Origin: an uncultured euryarchaeote | Lineage (GTDB): Archaea; Thermoplasmatota; Thermoplasmata; UBA10834 | NCBI GenBank assembly: GCA_937872085.1 | Contig: CALMQK010000250.1 | Span: forward strand, 1-25,725 | Length of the DNA: 25,725 nucleotides | Direction of reading: 5' to 3' | Part shown: positions 1 to 8,047 of the stretch, in pieces | Numbering within the stretch: position 1 is the first letter of the stretch | Layout of the letters: the number at the start of each line of letters is the position of its first letter | Program-made: the position numbers and the translations under genes | Notes under the pieces: model-generated | Databases searched by the model: none | Seen by the model: the letters and a program-made list of their open reading frames with translations, nothing else | What the model was told of the DNA's origin: nothing

Positions 1-49
1 CGAAGATTACCGAGAAATGTTACAATTCTTACTCGGCTCCAGAAATAAT

Positions 50-65
50 CTGATAAAAAACAAAC
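50..65 (+). promoter_or_regulatory. candidate TATA box of the TPR-SAP gene
   Basis: An A/T-rich stretch (tgataaaaaacaaac) lies about 39 bases before the ATG at 96. That position would place the transcription start near 80-85 and give a leader of 10-15 bases. No Shine-Dalgarno sequence is visible before the ATG. The call rests on composition and spacing only. Confidence 0.3.
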
Positions 66-95
66 GTTCAACCGGCCGCGAAAAAGATAAATTGG

Positions 96-1157
96 ATGCT
101 GAGTATCTCTCCAGAAATCAGGAAGGCGGTGAAGTCGTACGAACACGCGCTTCTGGCCGATCCCAAGTACACCCCAGCGCTGATGAACCTGCACGCCCTG
201 CTCACGGATCAGGGCGAGCTGGAGAAGGCGGCTAAGATAAGTGAGTCCTTGCGGAAGTCCGCGTTCGGTTGGCAAGCGCTAGGTACCGCCGCGCTCGAGG
301 CGTCTGCCAGGAAGGATTTCAAGCTGGCCCTCGAAGACATAGATCTCGCGCTCGCGCTGGAGGACGTGTCCGAACTGCAGAACCTCAAGGGCCTGCTCAG
401 ATTGATCGACGGCGACCCGAAGGCGGCCGCCGAGACCTTCGAGAAGACGAAGGCAATGCCATTGGACCCGGCGGAGGGATTCAACAACAGTGGCGCAACC
501 TTGTTGAAGGGCGGCGAGCCGGAGAAGGCGAGTTCAGAGTTCGATCGGACCATAAAGCTTCAGCGCAACAATCCAGCAGCATGGAACAACCGGGGTTGCG
601 TCCTGTACAAGGTCGAGAGGGTCAGGGAGGCGATAGCGTGCTTCGAGGAGTCCACCGTGATGGCTCCGACGAGCGTGGCGCTGTCCAACAAGGGTTTCAG
701 CCAGCTTACCATCGACCTGCTTCTAGACGCATTGAAGACGTTCGAGCAATCTCTGAGCGTAGCCGAGACCCCAGAAGGATACAACAACAAGGGGATAGTG
801 CTCGAGCGCATGGGGAAGAGGGACGAAGCTCAGGTGGCATTCAAGGAGGCGCTGAGACTAGCGCCCCAGTTCAAGGATGCCATCGAGAACGGGAAGAGAT
901 CGGGCCTCATTGTCGAACCGGTCAAGGAACCTGTGAAGGAACAGCCTTTGCAATCGGCCGCTCCGAGCGAAGCGATAGTCGGCGACAAGGAGGCCGCCCA
1001 GGCGGAACTGGCGAAGGCGGACGCACAGACCCTGAAGGGCATGCGCAAGGCCGAGCTGGAAGCACTCTGCGAATCCCTCTCCATCGACCCCAACGGCACA
1101 AGGTCGGAGCTGATCCGGCGGCTCCTCAATGCGAAGAGCGTGAAACCGAAGAAATGA
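96..1157 (+). CDS. TPR-repeat protein with C-terminal SAP domain
   Basis: A 353-residue protein without signal peptide or membrane segment. Residues 1-270 are helical tetratricopeptide-type repeats: recurring N-N-x-G turns (near 130, 164 and 230) and A-x-x-x-F-E/D-x-x-x-x-L helices followed by P. TPRs are protein-protein interaction scaffolds. A charged linker with a repeated EPVKEPVKEQ element (274-283) leads to a SAP-like motif at 312-347, with key residues L313, M316, K318, L321, L325, G334, T335, R336, L339 and L343-L344. SAP domains usually bind DNA. The fusion therefore suggests an adaptor that tethers partners to DNA, which is inference. The ATG at 96 lies just downstream of a possible TATA element. 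The gene stands alone and converges on the PRC-barrel gene. Partners are unknown. Confidence 0.85.
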   Translation: MLSISPEIRKAVKSYEHALLADPKYTPALMNLHALLTDQGELEKAAKISESLRKSAFGWQALGTAALEASARKDFKLALEDIDLALALEDVSELQNLKGLLRLIDGDPKAAAETFEKTKAMPLDPAEGFNNSGATLLKGGEPEKASSEFDRTIKLQRNNPAAWNNRGCVLYKVERVREAIACFEESTVMAPTSVALSNKGFSQLTIDLLLDALKTFEQSLSVAETPEGYNNKGIVLERMGKRDEAQVAFKEALRLAPQFKDAIENGKRSGLIVEPVKEPVKEQPLQSAAPSEAIVGDKEAAQAELAKADAQTLKGMRKAELEALCESLSIDPNGTRSELIRRLLNAKSVKPKK

Positions 1158-1199
1158 CAGGGCTACCGCTAGAGGACCTTTCTCTTGATGTCGAGCATC

Positions 1200-1445
1200 T
1201 CACCCGATGTTCATGACCACGACGTCTCGGACCGCCTTCATCTCGCTGAACGGCAGCACGAGCCGACCCTGGGCATCCGTCTTGAAAAGCCTCGGTTCGA
1301 CCTCTTCCGCAGGAATCACGAGGACGTTCTGAAGCGCTCCCGTCTTAGTGTCCAATACGAAGTTCTCTATCATTCCAAGGATCTGGCCGTCGTTCGTCAT
1401 CACGGTCTTGCCTTTGAGCTCTGTGATGAATTTCCGCATGTACAT
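1200..1445 (-). CDS. PRC-barrel domain protein
   Basis: An 81-residue protein forming a single PRC-barrel-like beta domain. The pattern is K-G-K-x-V near residue 12, D-G-Q-I-L-G near 19, then alternating hydrophobic strands around VLDTKTGAL and LVLPFSEM. Archaeal genomes carry many stand-alone PRC-barrel proteins of this size. Related domains occur in RimM and in the photosynthetic reaction centre H subunit, but the function of the archaeal stand-alone form is poorly defined. The ATG follows GGAG at a usual spacing and lies 11 bases after the cdc48 stop, so the gene is probably co-transcribed with cdc48. The last residues before the TGA stop are VVVMNIG. Family assignment is fairly secure; function is not. 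Confidence 0.8.
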   Translation of the reverse strand: MYMRKFITELKGKTVMTNDGQILGMIENFVLDTKTGALQNVLVIPAEEVEPRLFKTDAQGRLVLPFSEMKAVRDVVVMNIG

Positions 1446-1456
1446 CCCATCTCCAG

Positions 1457-3679
1457 CTATCTGTAATAGCCTAAGGTCGAATCATCCTTGCTCTTCTTAG
1501 AGCTTGCGGTCTTCAGGTGCTTGAGGAGCGACCCGAAGTATTTCGTGGTGTCCTTGTCCGTCGACGGGCCCACCTGAGCCAGGGCCTCTTCGAAGTGCTG
1601 AGCGGTTACCTTGCTCGCGGTCTTGTTCTGCCTGAGGGCGCACAGGGCCGCTTCCCTGCAGAGGTTCTCTATGTCAGCGCCGACGAAACCGTCCAGTCTC
1701 TTCGCCAGGTCCTTGATGTCCACCTTGTCCAAGGGCATGCTCTTCGTGTGGATCTGCAGGATCTTCAGCCTCGTCTCCTCGTCGGGGACGGGTATGAGCA
1801 TCAGCTTGTCGAACCGTCCGGGCCTGAGCAGAGCCGGATCGATGATGTCCGGTCGGTTCGTCGCTGCTATGACGAACACGCCTTCCAGGTCCTCGAGCCC
1901 GTCCATGGAGGTGAGCAATTGGTTCACCACGCGCTCAGTGGCCCCGGAATCGAAGTTGGCGCCTCTCTTGGGCGCGATGGAGTCGATCTCGTCCAGGAAC
2001 ACGATCGAGGGCGAGACCTGCTTCGCCTTCTTGAATATCATACGGATCGCTTTCTCGCTCTCCCCGACCCACTTCGACATGATCTCCGGCCCTTTGATCG
2101 AGATGAAGTTGGCCTTGGATTCGGTGGCCACCGCCCGGGCGATCAGCGTCTTGCCAGTCCCTGGCGCGCCGAAGAGCAGGATCCCCTTCGGAGGTCGGAT
2201 ACCCATGCGGACGAAAGACTCCGGGTCCTCAAGAGGCAGCTCGATCGACTCGTGGAGCGCCTTCTTGACATCCTCCAGACCGCCCACGTCGGCCCATGTG
2301 ACCTTCGGTATCTCGACGAGGACCTCTCTCATCGCGCTCGGCTCGATCTCCTTCAGCGCGTCGGTGAAGTCCTGCGCTGTGACCTTCATCTTCTCGAGGA
2401 TCTCCGCAGGGATCGGCTTGCCCAGGTCTATCTCGGGCAGGTACCTCCTCAGACATTTCATCGCAGCTTCTCTCGCGAGTGCTGCAAGGTCTGCTCCCAC
2501 GAACCCGTGCGTGATCTTGCCGATATGTTCAAGCTGTACGTTATCCTCGAGCGGCATTCCCCTCGTATGGATCTGCATGATCTCCTGTCTGCCCTCGACC
2601 GTCGGGACCCCGATCTCTATCTCCCTGTCGAACCTTCCTGGCCGTCTAAGCGCGGGATCGATCGCCTCCTCTCGATTGGTCGCGGCGATGACGACCACAT
2701 AGCCCCTGGCGGTGAGGCCGTCCATCAGCGTGAGCAGCTGGGCGACGACTCTCCTCTCGACCTCTCCTTGGACCTCGTCCCTCTTCGGCGCTATCGAGTC
2801 GAGCTCGTCGATGAATATGACGGACGGAGCGTTCTTCTCAGCCTCGGTGAAGATCTCCCTCAGGCGCTCCTCGCTCTGTCCGTAGAACTTGGACATTATC
2901 TCAGGCCCCTGGATCGAGTAGAAGTTCGCCCCGGCCTCGTTCGCCACGGCTCTCGCGATCAGCGTCTTGCCGGTCCCAGGCGGACCATAGAGCAGAACCC
3001 CTTTAGGTGGGTCGATTCCGAGACGCGAGAACACCTCTGGATGTTTCAGGGGGAGCTCGATCATCTCCCTGATCCTCTGGAGCTCCTCCTCGAGCCCACC
3101 GATGTCTTCGTAGGTGGTGGATGGCCTGACGAGGGTGGTGACCTCGACAGGTTCGGTCTTGACCGAGAGCTCCGTGAAATCGGTGACCTGGACGATGCCG
3201 CTGGGAGTCGTCGAGACCACTACGAATGGCAGGAAGCCCCCCATGAGCGCTATGTTTGGGATGATTATCTCATCGCCTTTCACGATCGCCCTATTGAGCA
3301 GGCCTTTCTTGAACAGCCCTTCGACCCCTTGACCGAACCGGACCCTCTTGCCTTGGGGTATCTTCGGGGCAACGATCACCTTCTGCGCGTTCTGGGCCTC
3401 CGCTTTGCAGACAACGACCTTCTCACCGATGGATACGCCCGCGTTACCACGGATCATCCCATCTATCCGGATGATGCCCTGACCTTCGTCCTCGTGGGCG
3501 GCTCTGAACACCTTCGCTGCGGTCTTCTTCTTGCCGGCGATCTCGATGATCTCCCCGACATCCACGCTTAGGAGCTTCCTGGTGTTCGAGTCTATCCGCG
3601 CCCTCCCGAGACCGACCTCTGATTGGTGGTGCGCGCGCGCGACCCTTAGGGTCACCCCTTCCGACTGCTTCTTAGTCAT
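1457..3679 (-). CDS. cdc48: Cdc48/VCP-family AAA+ ATPase
   Basis: A 740-residue hexameric unfoldase/segregase subunit, close to the length of known archaeal Cdc48/VAT proteins. The N domain spans about residues 1-185 (double-psi barrel region starting near LRVARAHHQ). D1 has Walker A GPPGTGKT at 232-239 and Walker B VIFIDELD at about 287-294. D2 has Walker A GAPGTGKT at 504-511 and Walker B IVFLDEID at 559-566. Arginine-finger regions RRPGRFD and LRPGRFD are present in both rings. In archaea this enzyme extracts and unfolds substrates, probably feeding the proteasome. The start was set at MTKKQSEG because family homology begins there. The frame remains open upstream to an ATG at 3856, but that extension has no family character. 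The stop is TAG. It probably forms an operon with the downstream PRC-barrel gene. Confidence 0.97.
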   Translation of the reverse strand: MTKKQSEGVTLRVARAHHQSEVGLGRARIDSNTRKLLSVDVGEIIEIAGKKKTAAKVFRAAHEDEGQGIIRIDGMIRGNAGVSIGEKVVVCKAEAQNAQKVIVAPKIPQGKRVRFGQGVEGLFKKGLLNRAIVKGDEIIIPNIALMGGFLPFVVVSTTPSGIVQVTDFTELSVKTEPVEVTTLVRPSTTYEDIGGLEEELQRIREMIELPLKHPEVFSRLGIDPPKGVLLYGPPGTGKTLIARAVANEAGANFYSIQGPEIMSKFYGQSEERLREIFTEAEKNAPSVIFIDELDSIAPKRDEVQGEVERRVVAQLLTLMDGLTARGYVVVIAATNREEAIDPALRRPGRFDREIEIGVPTVEGRQEIMQIHTRGMPLEDNVQLEHIGKITHGFVGADLAALAREAAMKCLRRYLPEIDLGKPIPAEILEKMKVTAQDFTDALKEIEPSAMREVLVEIPKVTWADVGGLEDVKKALHESIELPLEDPESFVRMGIRPPKGILLFGAPGTGKTLIARAVATESKANFISIKGPEIMSKWVGESEKAIRMIFKKAKQVSPSIVFLDEIDSIAPKRGANFDSGATERVVNQLLTSMDGLEDLEGVFVIAATNRPDIIDPALLRPGRFDKLMLIPVPDEETRLKILQIHTKSMPLDKVDIKDLAKRLDGFVGADIENLCREAALCALRQNKTASKVTAQHFEEALAQVGPSTDKDTTKYFGSLLKHLKTASSKKSKDDSTLGYYR

Positions 3680-3709
3680 CCCGAGGCCAAATCCCCTACT
3701 TGCTCCAAA

Positions 3710-3722
3710 AAGGTTTGTAATG
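3710..3722 (-). promoter_or_regulatory. candidate cdc48 promoter element
   Basis: On the minus strand, attacaaaccttt lies about 35 bases before the proposed cdc48 ATG. It is a weak match to an archaeal TATA box. The divergent intergenic region 3680-3931 (252 bases) also carries the por promoter and no gene that I can support. Confidence 0.25.
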
Positions 3723-3883
3723 ACCCTCCGAGACCTGGCGAATTGCCTCCCGCATATGTCGTTTAACGTCGATATCGTGCTGTCAATATCCGATGCTCGA
3801 AGAATTGCCCCAAACTGCGCAATTGGAGCTCGAATCCTTTGGCTGCTGGCTATCAACTCGACCGCTAATGCGTTGGCTCAGAA

Positions 3884-3896
3884 AGCCTTAAAACTC
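3884..3896 (+). promoter_or_regulatory. candidate TATA box of the por operon
   Basis: The sequence agccttaaaactc is centred about 41 bases before the porCD ATG, giving a leader of roughly 15 bases. A purine-rich GAGGA lies at 3919-3923, just before the ATG. The position fits archaeal initiation; the match is moderate. Confidence 0.4.
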
Positions 3897-3931
3897 GTCC
3901 TGCCATAACAAGAACCAGCGAGGATTGTAGC

Positions 3932-4816
3932 ATGTTCGAGGTACGATTCCATGGCCGCGGCGGTCAAGGCGCGGTCATGGCGGCGCAAGCACTCGCTAGC
4001 GCGGCCTTCCAAGAAGGTGGTTACGCAACTGCTTTCCCATTTTTCGGGGCCGAAAGACGGGGCGCGCCTGTGCTTGCATTTACCAGGATCGACACGAAGA
4101 AGATTTATCGAAAGACGCAGGTCTACGAACCCGACATCGTCGTGATTCTAGACGAAGGGCTCGTCGAGACCGTCAATGTCGTCGAAGGGCTGAAGAAGGG
4201 TGGGATCGTCATCGTCAACTCCGCCAAGAAGCCCGAGGAGATCGACGTCGGGATCGACATCAAGCTCGCCACGGTGGATGCGACCACCGTTGCCCTCGAG
4301 GTCCTGAAGCAGCCAGCGACGAACTCCGCGATACTAGGCGCGTTCGCGAAGGCTACTGGATTGGTCAAGATCGAATCGATCGAGAAGGGCATCATGCAGA
4401 TCTTCGGGGACCGGTTGGGCCCGAAGGTCGGCGAATTGAATGGCAAGGCCGCAAGGGTCGCCTTTGATCGCACGATCGTAGGCACATCCCACGGCCACAG
4501 ACAACTGAAGACCGCCAAGAAGTGGCTTCCAGATGTCAACGAACTGCCGCTGGGAGTAGCCGCGGTCCCGATGAAGACCGAAGCCGGGATGGTCGGCCCT
4601 GGTTCCTTCTTGGAGAACAAGACCGGAAGCTGGCGTGTCTTCAGGCCGGAGTACAGCAAGGACAAATGCACGATGTGCAACTTCTGCTGGTTCTACTGCC
4701 CAGAAGGTTGTATCTACCGGAAGGGCGACGAAATGGAGTTCGATATGGACTACTGCAAAGGCTGCGGAATATGCGCCAACGAGTGCCCTTCCGAGGCCAT
4801 CAAGATGGTGAGGTGA
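3932..4816 (+). CDS. porCD: 2-oxoacid:ferredoxin oxidoreductase, fused gamma-delta subunit
   Basis: A 294-residue fusion of two subunits that are often separate. Residues 1 to about 185 are the gamma domain, with the signature RFHGRGGQGAVMAAQ near the N-terminus and FFGAERRGAPV near 37-47. Residues about 200-294 are the delta, ferredoxin-like domain. It has two Cys sets, C-x2-C-x2-C-x3-C (CTMCNFCWFYC, near 247-257) and CKGCGICANEC (near 275-285), giving two [4Fe-4S] clusters. The delta clusters carry electrons from the thiamine-diphosphate site to external ferredoxin. The gene is first in an operon with the alpha gene (4 bases downstream) and the beta gene. The substrate is most likely pyruvate from the overall resemblance, but 2-ketoisovalerate and other 2-oxoacids cannot be excluded from sequence alone. 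Confidence 0.93.
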   Translation: MFEVRFHGRGGQGAVMAAQALASAAFQEGGYATAFPFFGAERRGAPVLAFTRIDTKKIYRKTQVYEPDIVVILDEGLVETVNVVEGLKKGGIVIVNSAKKPEEIDVGIDIKLATVDATTVALEVLKQPATNSAILGAFAKATGLVKIESIEKGIMQIFGDRLGPKVGELNGKAARVAFDRTIVGTSHGHRQLKTAKKWLPDVNELPLGVAAVPMKTEAGMVGPGSFLENKTGSWRVFRPEYSKDKCTMCNFCWFYCPEGCIYRKGDEMEFDMDYCKGCGICANECPSEAIKMVR

Positions 4817-4820
4817 TAAG

Positions 4821-6002
4821 ATGGTCAAGAAGATGGTCACCGGCAACTATGCAGCGGCATATGGTGCGATGAGGAGCAGGGTAAAGGTGGTAGCGGCATA
4901 TCCGATCACACCACAGACCTTCATCGTCGAGCACCTCTCAGAGTTCGTCAACAACGGCGAGCTCGATTGCGAATATGTCGAGGTGGAGAGCGAGCACACG
5001 GCGATGAGCACGTGCGTGTCAGCAAGCGCGACGGGCGTGCGGACGTTCACGGCAACATCGTCACAGGGCCTCGCGCTGATGCACGAGATACTGCCGATCG
5101 CTTCGGGCATGAGACTCCCCGTGGTGATGGCGGTCGTCAACCGGGCTATCGCCGCTCCAATCAACATCTGGGTCGAGCACAACGACATCATGCCTGAGCG
5201 GGATTCGGGCTGGATACAGGTCTTCTGCGATAACAACCAGGAGGTCCAGGACATGGTCCTCCAGGCGTTCAAGATTGCGGAGGACAAGCGCGTCGCAATG
5301 CCGATGAGCATTGGGCTTGATGCGTTCATACTCTCTCACACGGTCGAGCCTGTCGATCTCATGGAGCAGGAGCTCGCGGACAAGTTCCTCCCGAAGTACG
5401 TCCCGCCGGGGCCGATCATCGACCCGGACGACGTCACGGATGTCGGCGTGTTCACACCTCCCGAGTACATGATGGAAGCCAGGTTCAACATGGACAAGGC
5501 GATGAGGGTGGCCCCCAATGTCATCGAGGAGGTCAATGCGGCCTTCGCGAAGCAGTTCGGAAGGAACCACGGCGGCATGATAGACCCTTATATGGTGGAC
5601 GATGCCGACGCTGTGCTCATCACGATGGGCACTGCCAGCTCGACGGCTCACGAGGTCGTCGATGACATGCGCGCCGAGGGCAAGAAGGTCGGACTGGTCA
5701 AGCTGAGATTCTGGAGGCCCTATCCGTCCGCACAGCTTAGGAAGATCGCCGAGAAGACCAAGGCGGTCGGCGTGTTCGACAGGGCCGTATCATACGGCGT
5801 TTCTGGCCCCTCGTTCATCGAGTTCAAGAGCGCTGCCTATGGTCTGAATGTCCCCGCGATGAACTTCATCGGAGGCTTGGGCGGAAGGGATGTCTCGCTA
5901 GCGGACATCCGGTTCATGTACGAGCGGCTGCTCGAGGCCGGGAAGACTGGTAAGGTCAAGCGCGATATCACGTGGATGGGTACCAGGGGGGTCGAGCAAT
6001 GA
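4821..6002 (+). CDS. porA: 2-oxoacid (probably pyruvate):ferredoxin oxidoreductase alpha subunit
   Basis: A 393-residue subunit carrying the pyrimidine-binding part of the thiamine-diphosphate fold. The hallmark YPITPQT lies at about residues 26-32. It is followed by EYVEVESEHTAMS and the conserved stretch ATSSQGLALMHE, then a transketolase-C-like domain from about 255 (VLITMGTASS, VGLVKLRFWRPYP). The heterotetramer converts a 2-oxoacid, CoA and oxidised ferredoxin to acyl-CoA, CO2 and reduced ferredoxin, and can run in the synthetic direction in autotrophs. The ATG follows a good ribosome-binding site (GAGGTGAT) and the gene starts 4 bases after porCD ends. Its stop overlaps the beta start as ATGA, implying translational coupling. 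Confidence 0.95.
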   Translation: MVKKMVTGNYAAAYGAMRSRVKVVAAYPITPQTFIVEHLSEFVNNGELDCEYVEVESEHTAMSTCVSASATGVRTFTATSSQGLALMHEILPIASGMRLPVVMAVVNRAIAAPINIWVEHNDIMPERDSGWIQVFCDNNQEVQDMVLQAFKIAEDKRVAMPMSIGLDAFILSHTVEPVDLMEQELADKFLPKYVPPGPIIDPDDVTDVGVFTPPEYMMEARFNMDKAMRVAPNVIEEVNAAFAKQFGRNHGGMIDPYMVDDADAVLITMGTASSTAHEVVDDMRAEGKKVGLVKLRFWRPYPSAQLRKIAEKTKAVGVFDRAVSYGVSGPSFIEFKSAAYGLNVPAMNFIGGLGGRDVSLADIRFMYERLLEAGKTGKVKRDITWMGTRGVEQ

Positions 6003-6889
6003 AGCTGAAGGAGATGCCCGATGAGGAGCTGTTCACGAGAGGGCACACCGCGTGTGCAGGGTGCGGAGCGGCCATCGCCGCGAGGAACCTGATCAAGGTG
6101 CTCGGCAAAGATACCGTTGTGGTAAGCCCGGCCTGTTGCCTGTTGATATTCAGTGCGACCTACCCGCTCATCGCATGGAAGGTGCCATATCACCATGTTG
6201 CGTTCGAGAACACCGCGGCGTGTGCCACGGGGATGAAGAGGGCCCTCAAGGTCAGAGGGAAGGATGCGACGACCGTCATGGGCATCGCCGGGGACGGTGG
6301 AACCGCGGACATCGGCTTCCAGGCGCTCTCCGGAGCTGCCGAGAGGAACGAGGACATCCTGTACGTGATGTACGACAACGAGGCGTACATGAACACCGGC
6401 ATCCAGAGGTCCGGCTCCACTCCCTTCGGGGCATGGACCACTACGACGCCGGTAGGCAAGGTCAAGTCCGGGAAGACGACCTTCAAGAAGGACATGCCGC
6501 AGATCATGATGGCGCACAATGTGCCTTACGTCGCGACGGCCTCGGTGGGCCACATCCAGGACTTCATCAACAAGTTCGAGAAGGCCAAGAAGATCAAAGG
6601 CTTCAGATACATCCAGGTCTACACGCCGTGCCCGACCGGATGGAGGCACGACACGTCGAAGACAATCGAGATCTGCAAGCTCGCGGTCGACAGCGGCATG
6701 TGGACGCTCTACGAGTGCGAGAACGGCAAGGTGACGATCAATAGGAAGCCGAAGATGACGCCGGTGGCCGAGTACCTGAAACCGCAGGGCAGGTTCAAGC
6801 ACATGACTGAGGCGGACATCAAGACGCTGCAGGATTGGGTCCTGAAGAAGTGGGAGAAGGACGAGAAGCTGGCTCAGATCAAGACCTGA
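5999..6889 (+). CDS. porB: 2-oxoacid (probably pyruvate):ferredoxin oxidoreductase beta subunit
   Basis: A 296-residue subunit holding the thiamine-diphosphate/Mg site and the proximal [4Fe-4S] cluster. CAGC at residues 19-22 supplies two cluster cysteines. The GDGG motif at about 98-101 (GIAGDGGTADIG) and the downstream N-E-A-Y-M-N-T-G stretch bind the diphosphate and metal. GIQRSGSTPFGAWTTTTPVG is the typical PorB signature. The start at 5999 overlaps the porA stop in ATGA. An upstream ATG at 5972 would only add nine residues inside porA. The TGA stop abuts the stop of the opposite-strand zinc-ribbon gene with no base between them. All four functional parts of the enzyme are thus encoded by three genes. 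Confidence 0.95.
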   Translation: MKLKEMPDEELFTRGHTACAGCGAAIAARNLIKVLGKDTVVVSPACCLLIFSATYPLIAWKVPYHHVAFENTAACATGMKRALKVRGKDATTVMGIAGDGGTADIGFQALSGAAERNEDILYVMYDNEAYMNTGIQRSGSTPFGAWTTTTPVGKVKSGKTTFKKDMPQIMMAHNVPYVATASVGHIQDFINKFEKAKKIKGFRYIQVYTPCPTGWRHDTSKTIEICKLAVDSGMWTLYECENGKVTINRKPKMTPVAEYLKPQGRFKHMTEADIKTLQDWVLKKWEKDEKLAQIKT

Positions 6890-7120
6890 TCATCTCTTCT
6901 TCCTTCGCGACGCTTCTATCTCGGCTTTGCAGATGTCGGCGAACTTGCACCAATCGAAGCAGCTCGGAAGCTTCTCTCTCGTGACCAATCCACCGCAGTA
7001 GTAGCACGTCATGCTCTGTTCTGTGGTGAAGATCTCGACCTCTTTGCCGCAGTGGGGACATATGATGGGCTCCGGTATCGGCTCCATGAACATCCTTGCG
7101 CCCGGGCAATGGGAGAACAT
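6890..7120 (-). CDS. small CPGA-motif zinc-ribbon protein
   Basis: A 76-residue cysteine-rich protein. It begins near MFSHCPGARMF, carries CPHC (C21, C24) and CYYC (C39, C42) as a classic two-knuckle zinc ribbon, and ends with C54, C58 and C64 (SCFDWCKFADIC) before a basic tail. The CPGA-...-CPxCG-...-CxxC-...-SCxDWCK arrangement resembles a small domain that I recall from prokaryotic proteins, sometimes joined to HD-type phosphohydrolases; here it stands alone. It probably binds zinc or a metal cluster and may act as an adaptor or redox protein; the role is unknown. It lies 66 bases downstream of the acetyltransferase gene on the same strand, so readthrough or its own weak promoter (near 7160-7175) could express it. 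Confidence 0.75.
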   Translation of the reverse strand: MFSHCPGARMFMEPIPEPIICPHCGKEVEIFTTEQSMTCYYCGGLVTREKLPSCFDWCKFADICKAEIEASRRKKR

Positions 7121-7186
7121 CTCTTACACCTGTGCTGCTGATGTGTTGCGCAAGGGATGGTTTAGTCTTATTCCCCTAACTCGCGC

Positions 7187-8035
7187 TCAAAGCTCCTTTT
7201 TCATCTCGATCTGCTTCATGGTGACCTTGAAATCGAATTCATCCAGCATGCGCTGTGTCTGCAGGTCCTCGTTGACGTTGTAGAGTGCGACCTTGAACAC
7301 GCCCGCGTCCCACAGCTTCGTCAGCGCGTACTTCGCAAGCGCAGTCCCGATGCCCCTCGACCTGGCCTCCGGGAGGACTCCGAGGAACGGGATGAACCCG
7401 CTCGTCTGCACCGCCCTTATCATCACGAAACCGCCATCGACCTTGTAAGACTCGGCACCCTTGGCTGACTGGATCACAGCCGCGCGTTTTCTCCTCTGCC
7501 AGCAGGTATTCATGTAGGACTTCTCGTGCAGGTAGAGGACCTCCGAGAAGCTGGCGACCTTGGGCTGCGGTCCGAACCCCTCGAACCTGGTCGGCTTGCC
7601 CTCCGCGCTCAGGAACTTCCTCGAGGCGGAGAATCCCAGCCGCTCGTACATGCGTTGTGCCCTGTCGTTTCCATCGATGACCTCGAGGGTGATCGACTGC
7701 ACGCCCCTGTTCCGGCATAGCTCCTCAGCGGATCTCATCAACTTCGTTCCTACGCCAGAGGACCTGTACTGCGGTATCACGCCGATACCGCCGATCCACG
7801 CCTCCTTCCCGTCAATCACGGGGTTGATGTAGCCGACGCTCTTGCCGGCGTCCGACGCCAAGAGCACAGTTGAAAGGTCTCCCCCGACAGACCTCTGGAA
7901 GTCCAGGAAGAACTCCTTTGAGGACTTGATCGGGATGATATAATCGGAGAAAGCCTCCTCCTGGACCTTCACCAAGTGATCAAGTCGTTCCGGAGTGAGT
8001 TTCTCGATCCTGATGTCCTCTCTTTCCTGCCCCAT
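7187..8035 (-). CDS. tandem-GNAT N-acetyltransferase
   Basis: A 282-residue protein with two GNAT acetyltransferase domains. The first (about 8-140) has the acetyl-CoA loop Q-Y-R-S-S-G-V-G-T in GVIPQYRSSGVGTKLM (85-100) and the usual NDRAQRMYERLGF ending. The second (about 150-282) has ARSRGIGTAL at 224-233 and a degenerate TQRMLDEFDF ending. GNAT enzymes transfer an acetyl group to amines of proteins, antibiotics or metabolites; the acceptor cannot be read from the sequence. The second domain has a weaker C-terminal motif, so one domain may be structural. It starts 12 bases after the lysS stop and is in the same frame, which strongly suggests one transcript with lysS and perhaps a link to lysine or translation chemistry (inference). 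Confidence 0.88.
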   Translation of the reverse strand: MGQEREDIRIEKLTPERLDHLVKVQEEAFSDYIIPIKSSKEFFLDFQRSVGGDLSTVLLASDAGKSVGYINPVIDGKEAWIGGIGVIPQYRSSGVGTKLMRSAEELCRNRGVQSITLEVIDGNDRAQRMYERLGFSASRKFLSAEGKPTRFEGFGPQPKVASFSEVLYLHEKSYMNTCWQRRKRAAVIQSAKGAESYKVDGGFVMIRAVQTSGFIPFLGVLPEARSRGIGTALAKYALTKLWDAGVFKVALYNVNEDLQTQRMLDEFDFKVTMKQIEMKKEL

Positions 8036-8047
8036 CCTAAGGAACCT

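Noticed and set aside
269..1216. A 315-codon open frame overlapping the TPR-SAP gene
   Set aside because: It reads the same strand in another frame and gives an R/G-rich sequence without motifs; the TPR frame has clear repeats.
1517..3571. A 684-codon open frame on the plus strand opposite cdc48
   Set aside because: It is the antisense shadow of a GC-rich, strongly conserved gene. Its translation is low-complexity, rich in R, D and L, with no family motifs.
3680..3856. N-terminal extension of the cdc48 frame to an upstream ATG
   Set aside because: The 59 extra residues precede the conserved Cdc48 start and lie in the divergent promoter region; MTKKQSEG at 3679 gives the family length.
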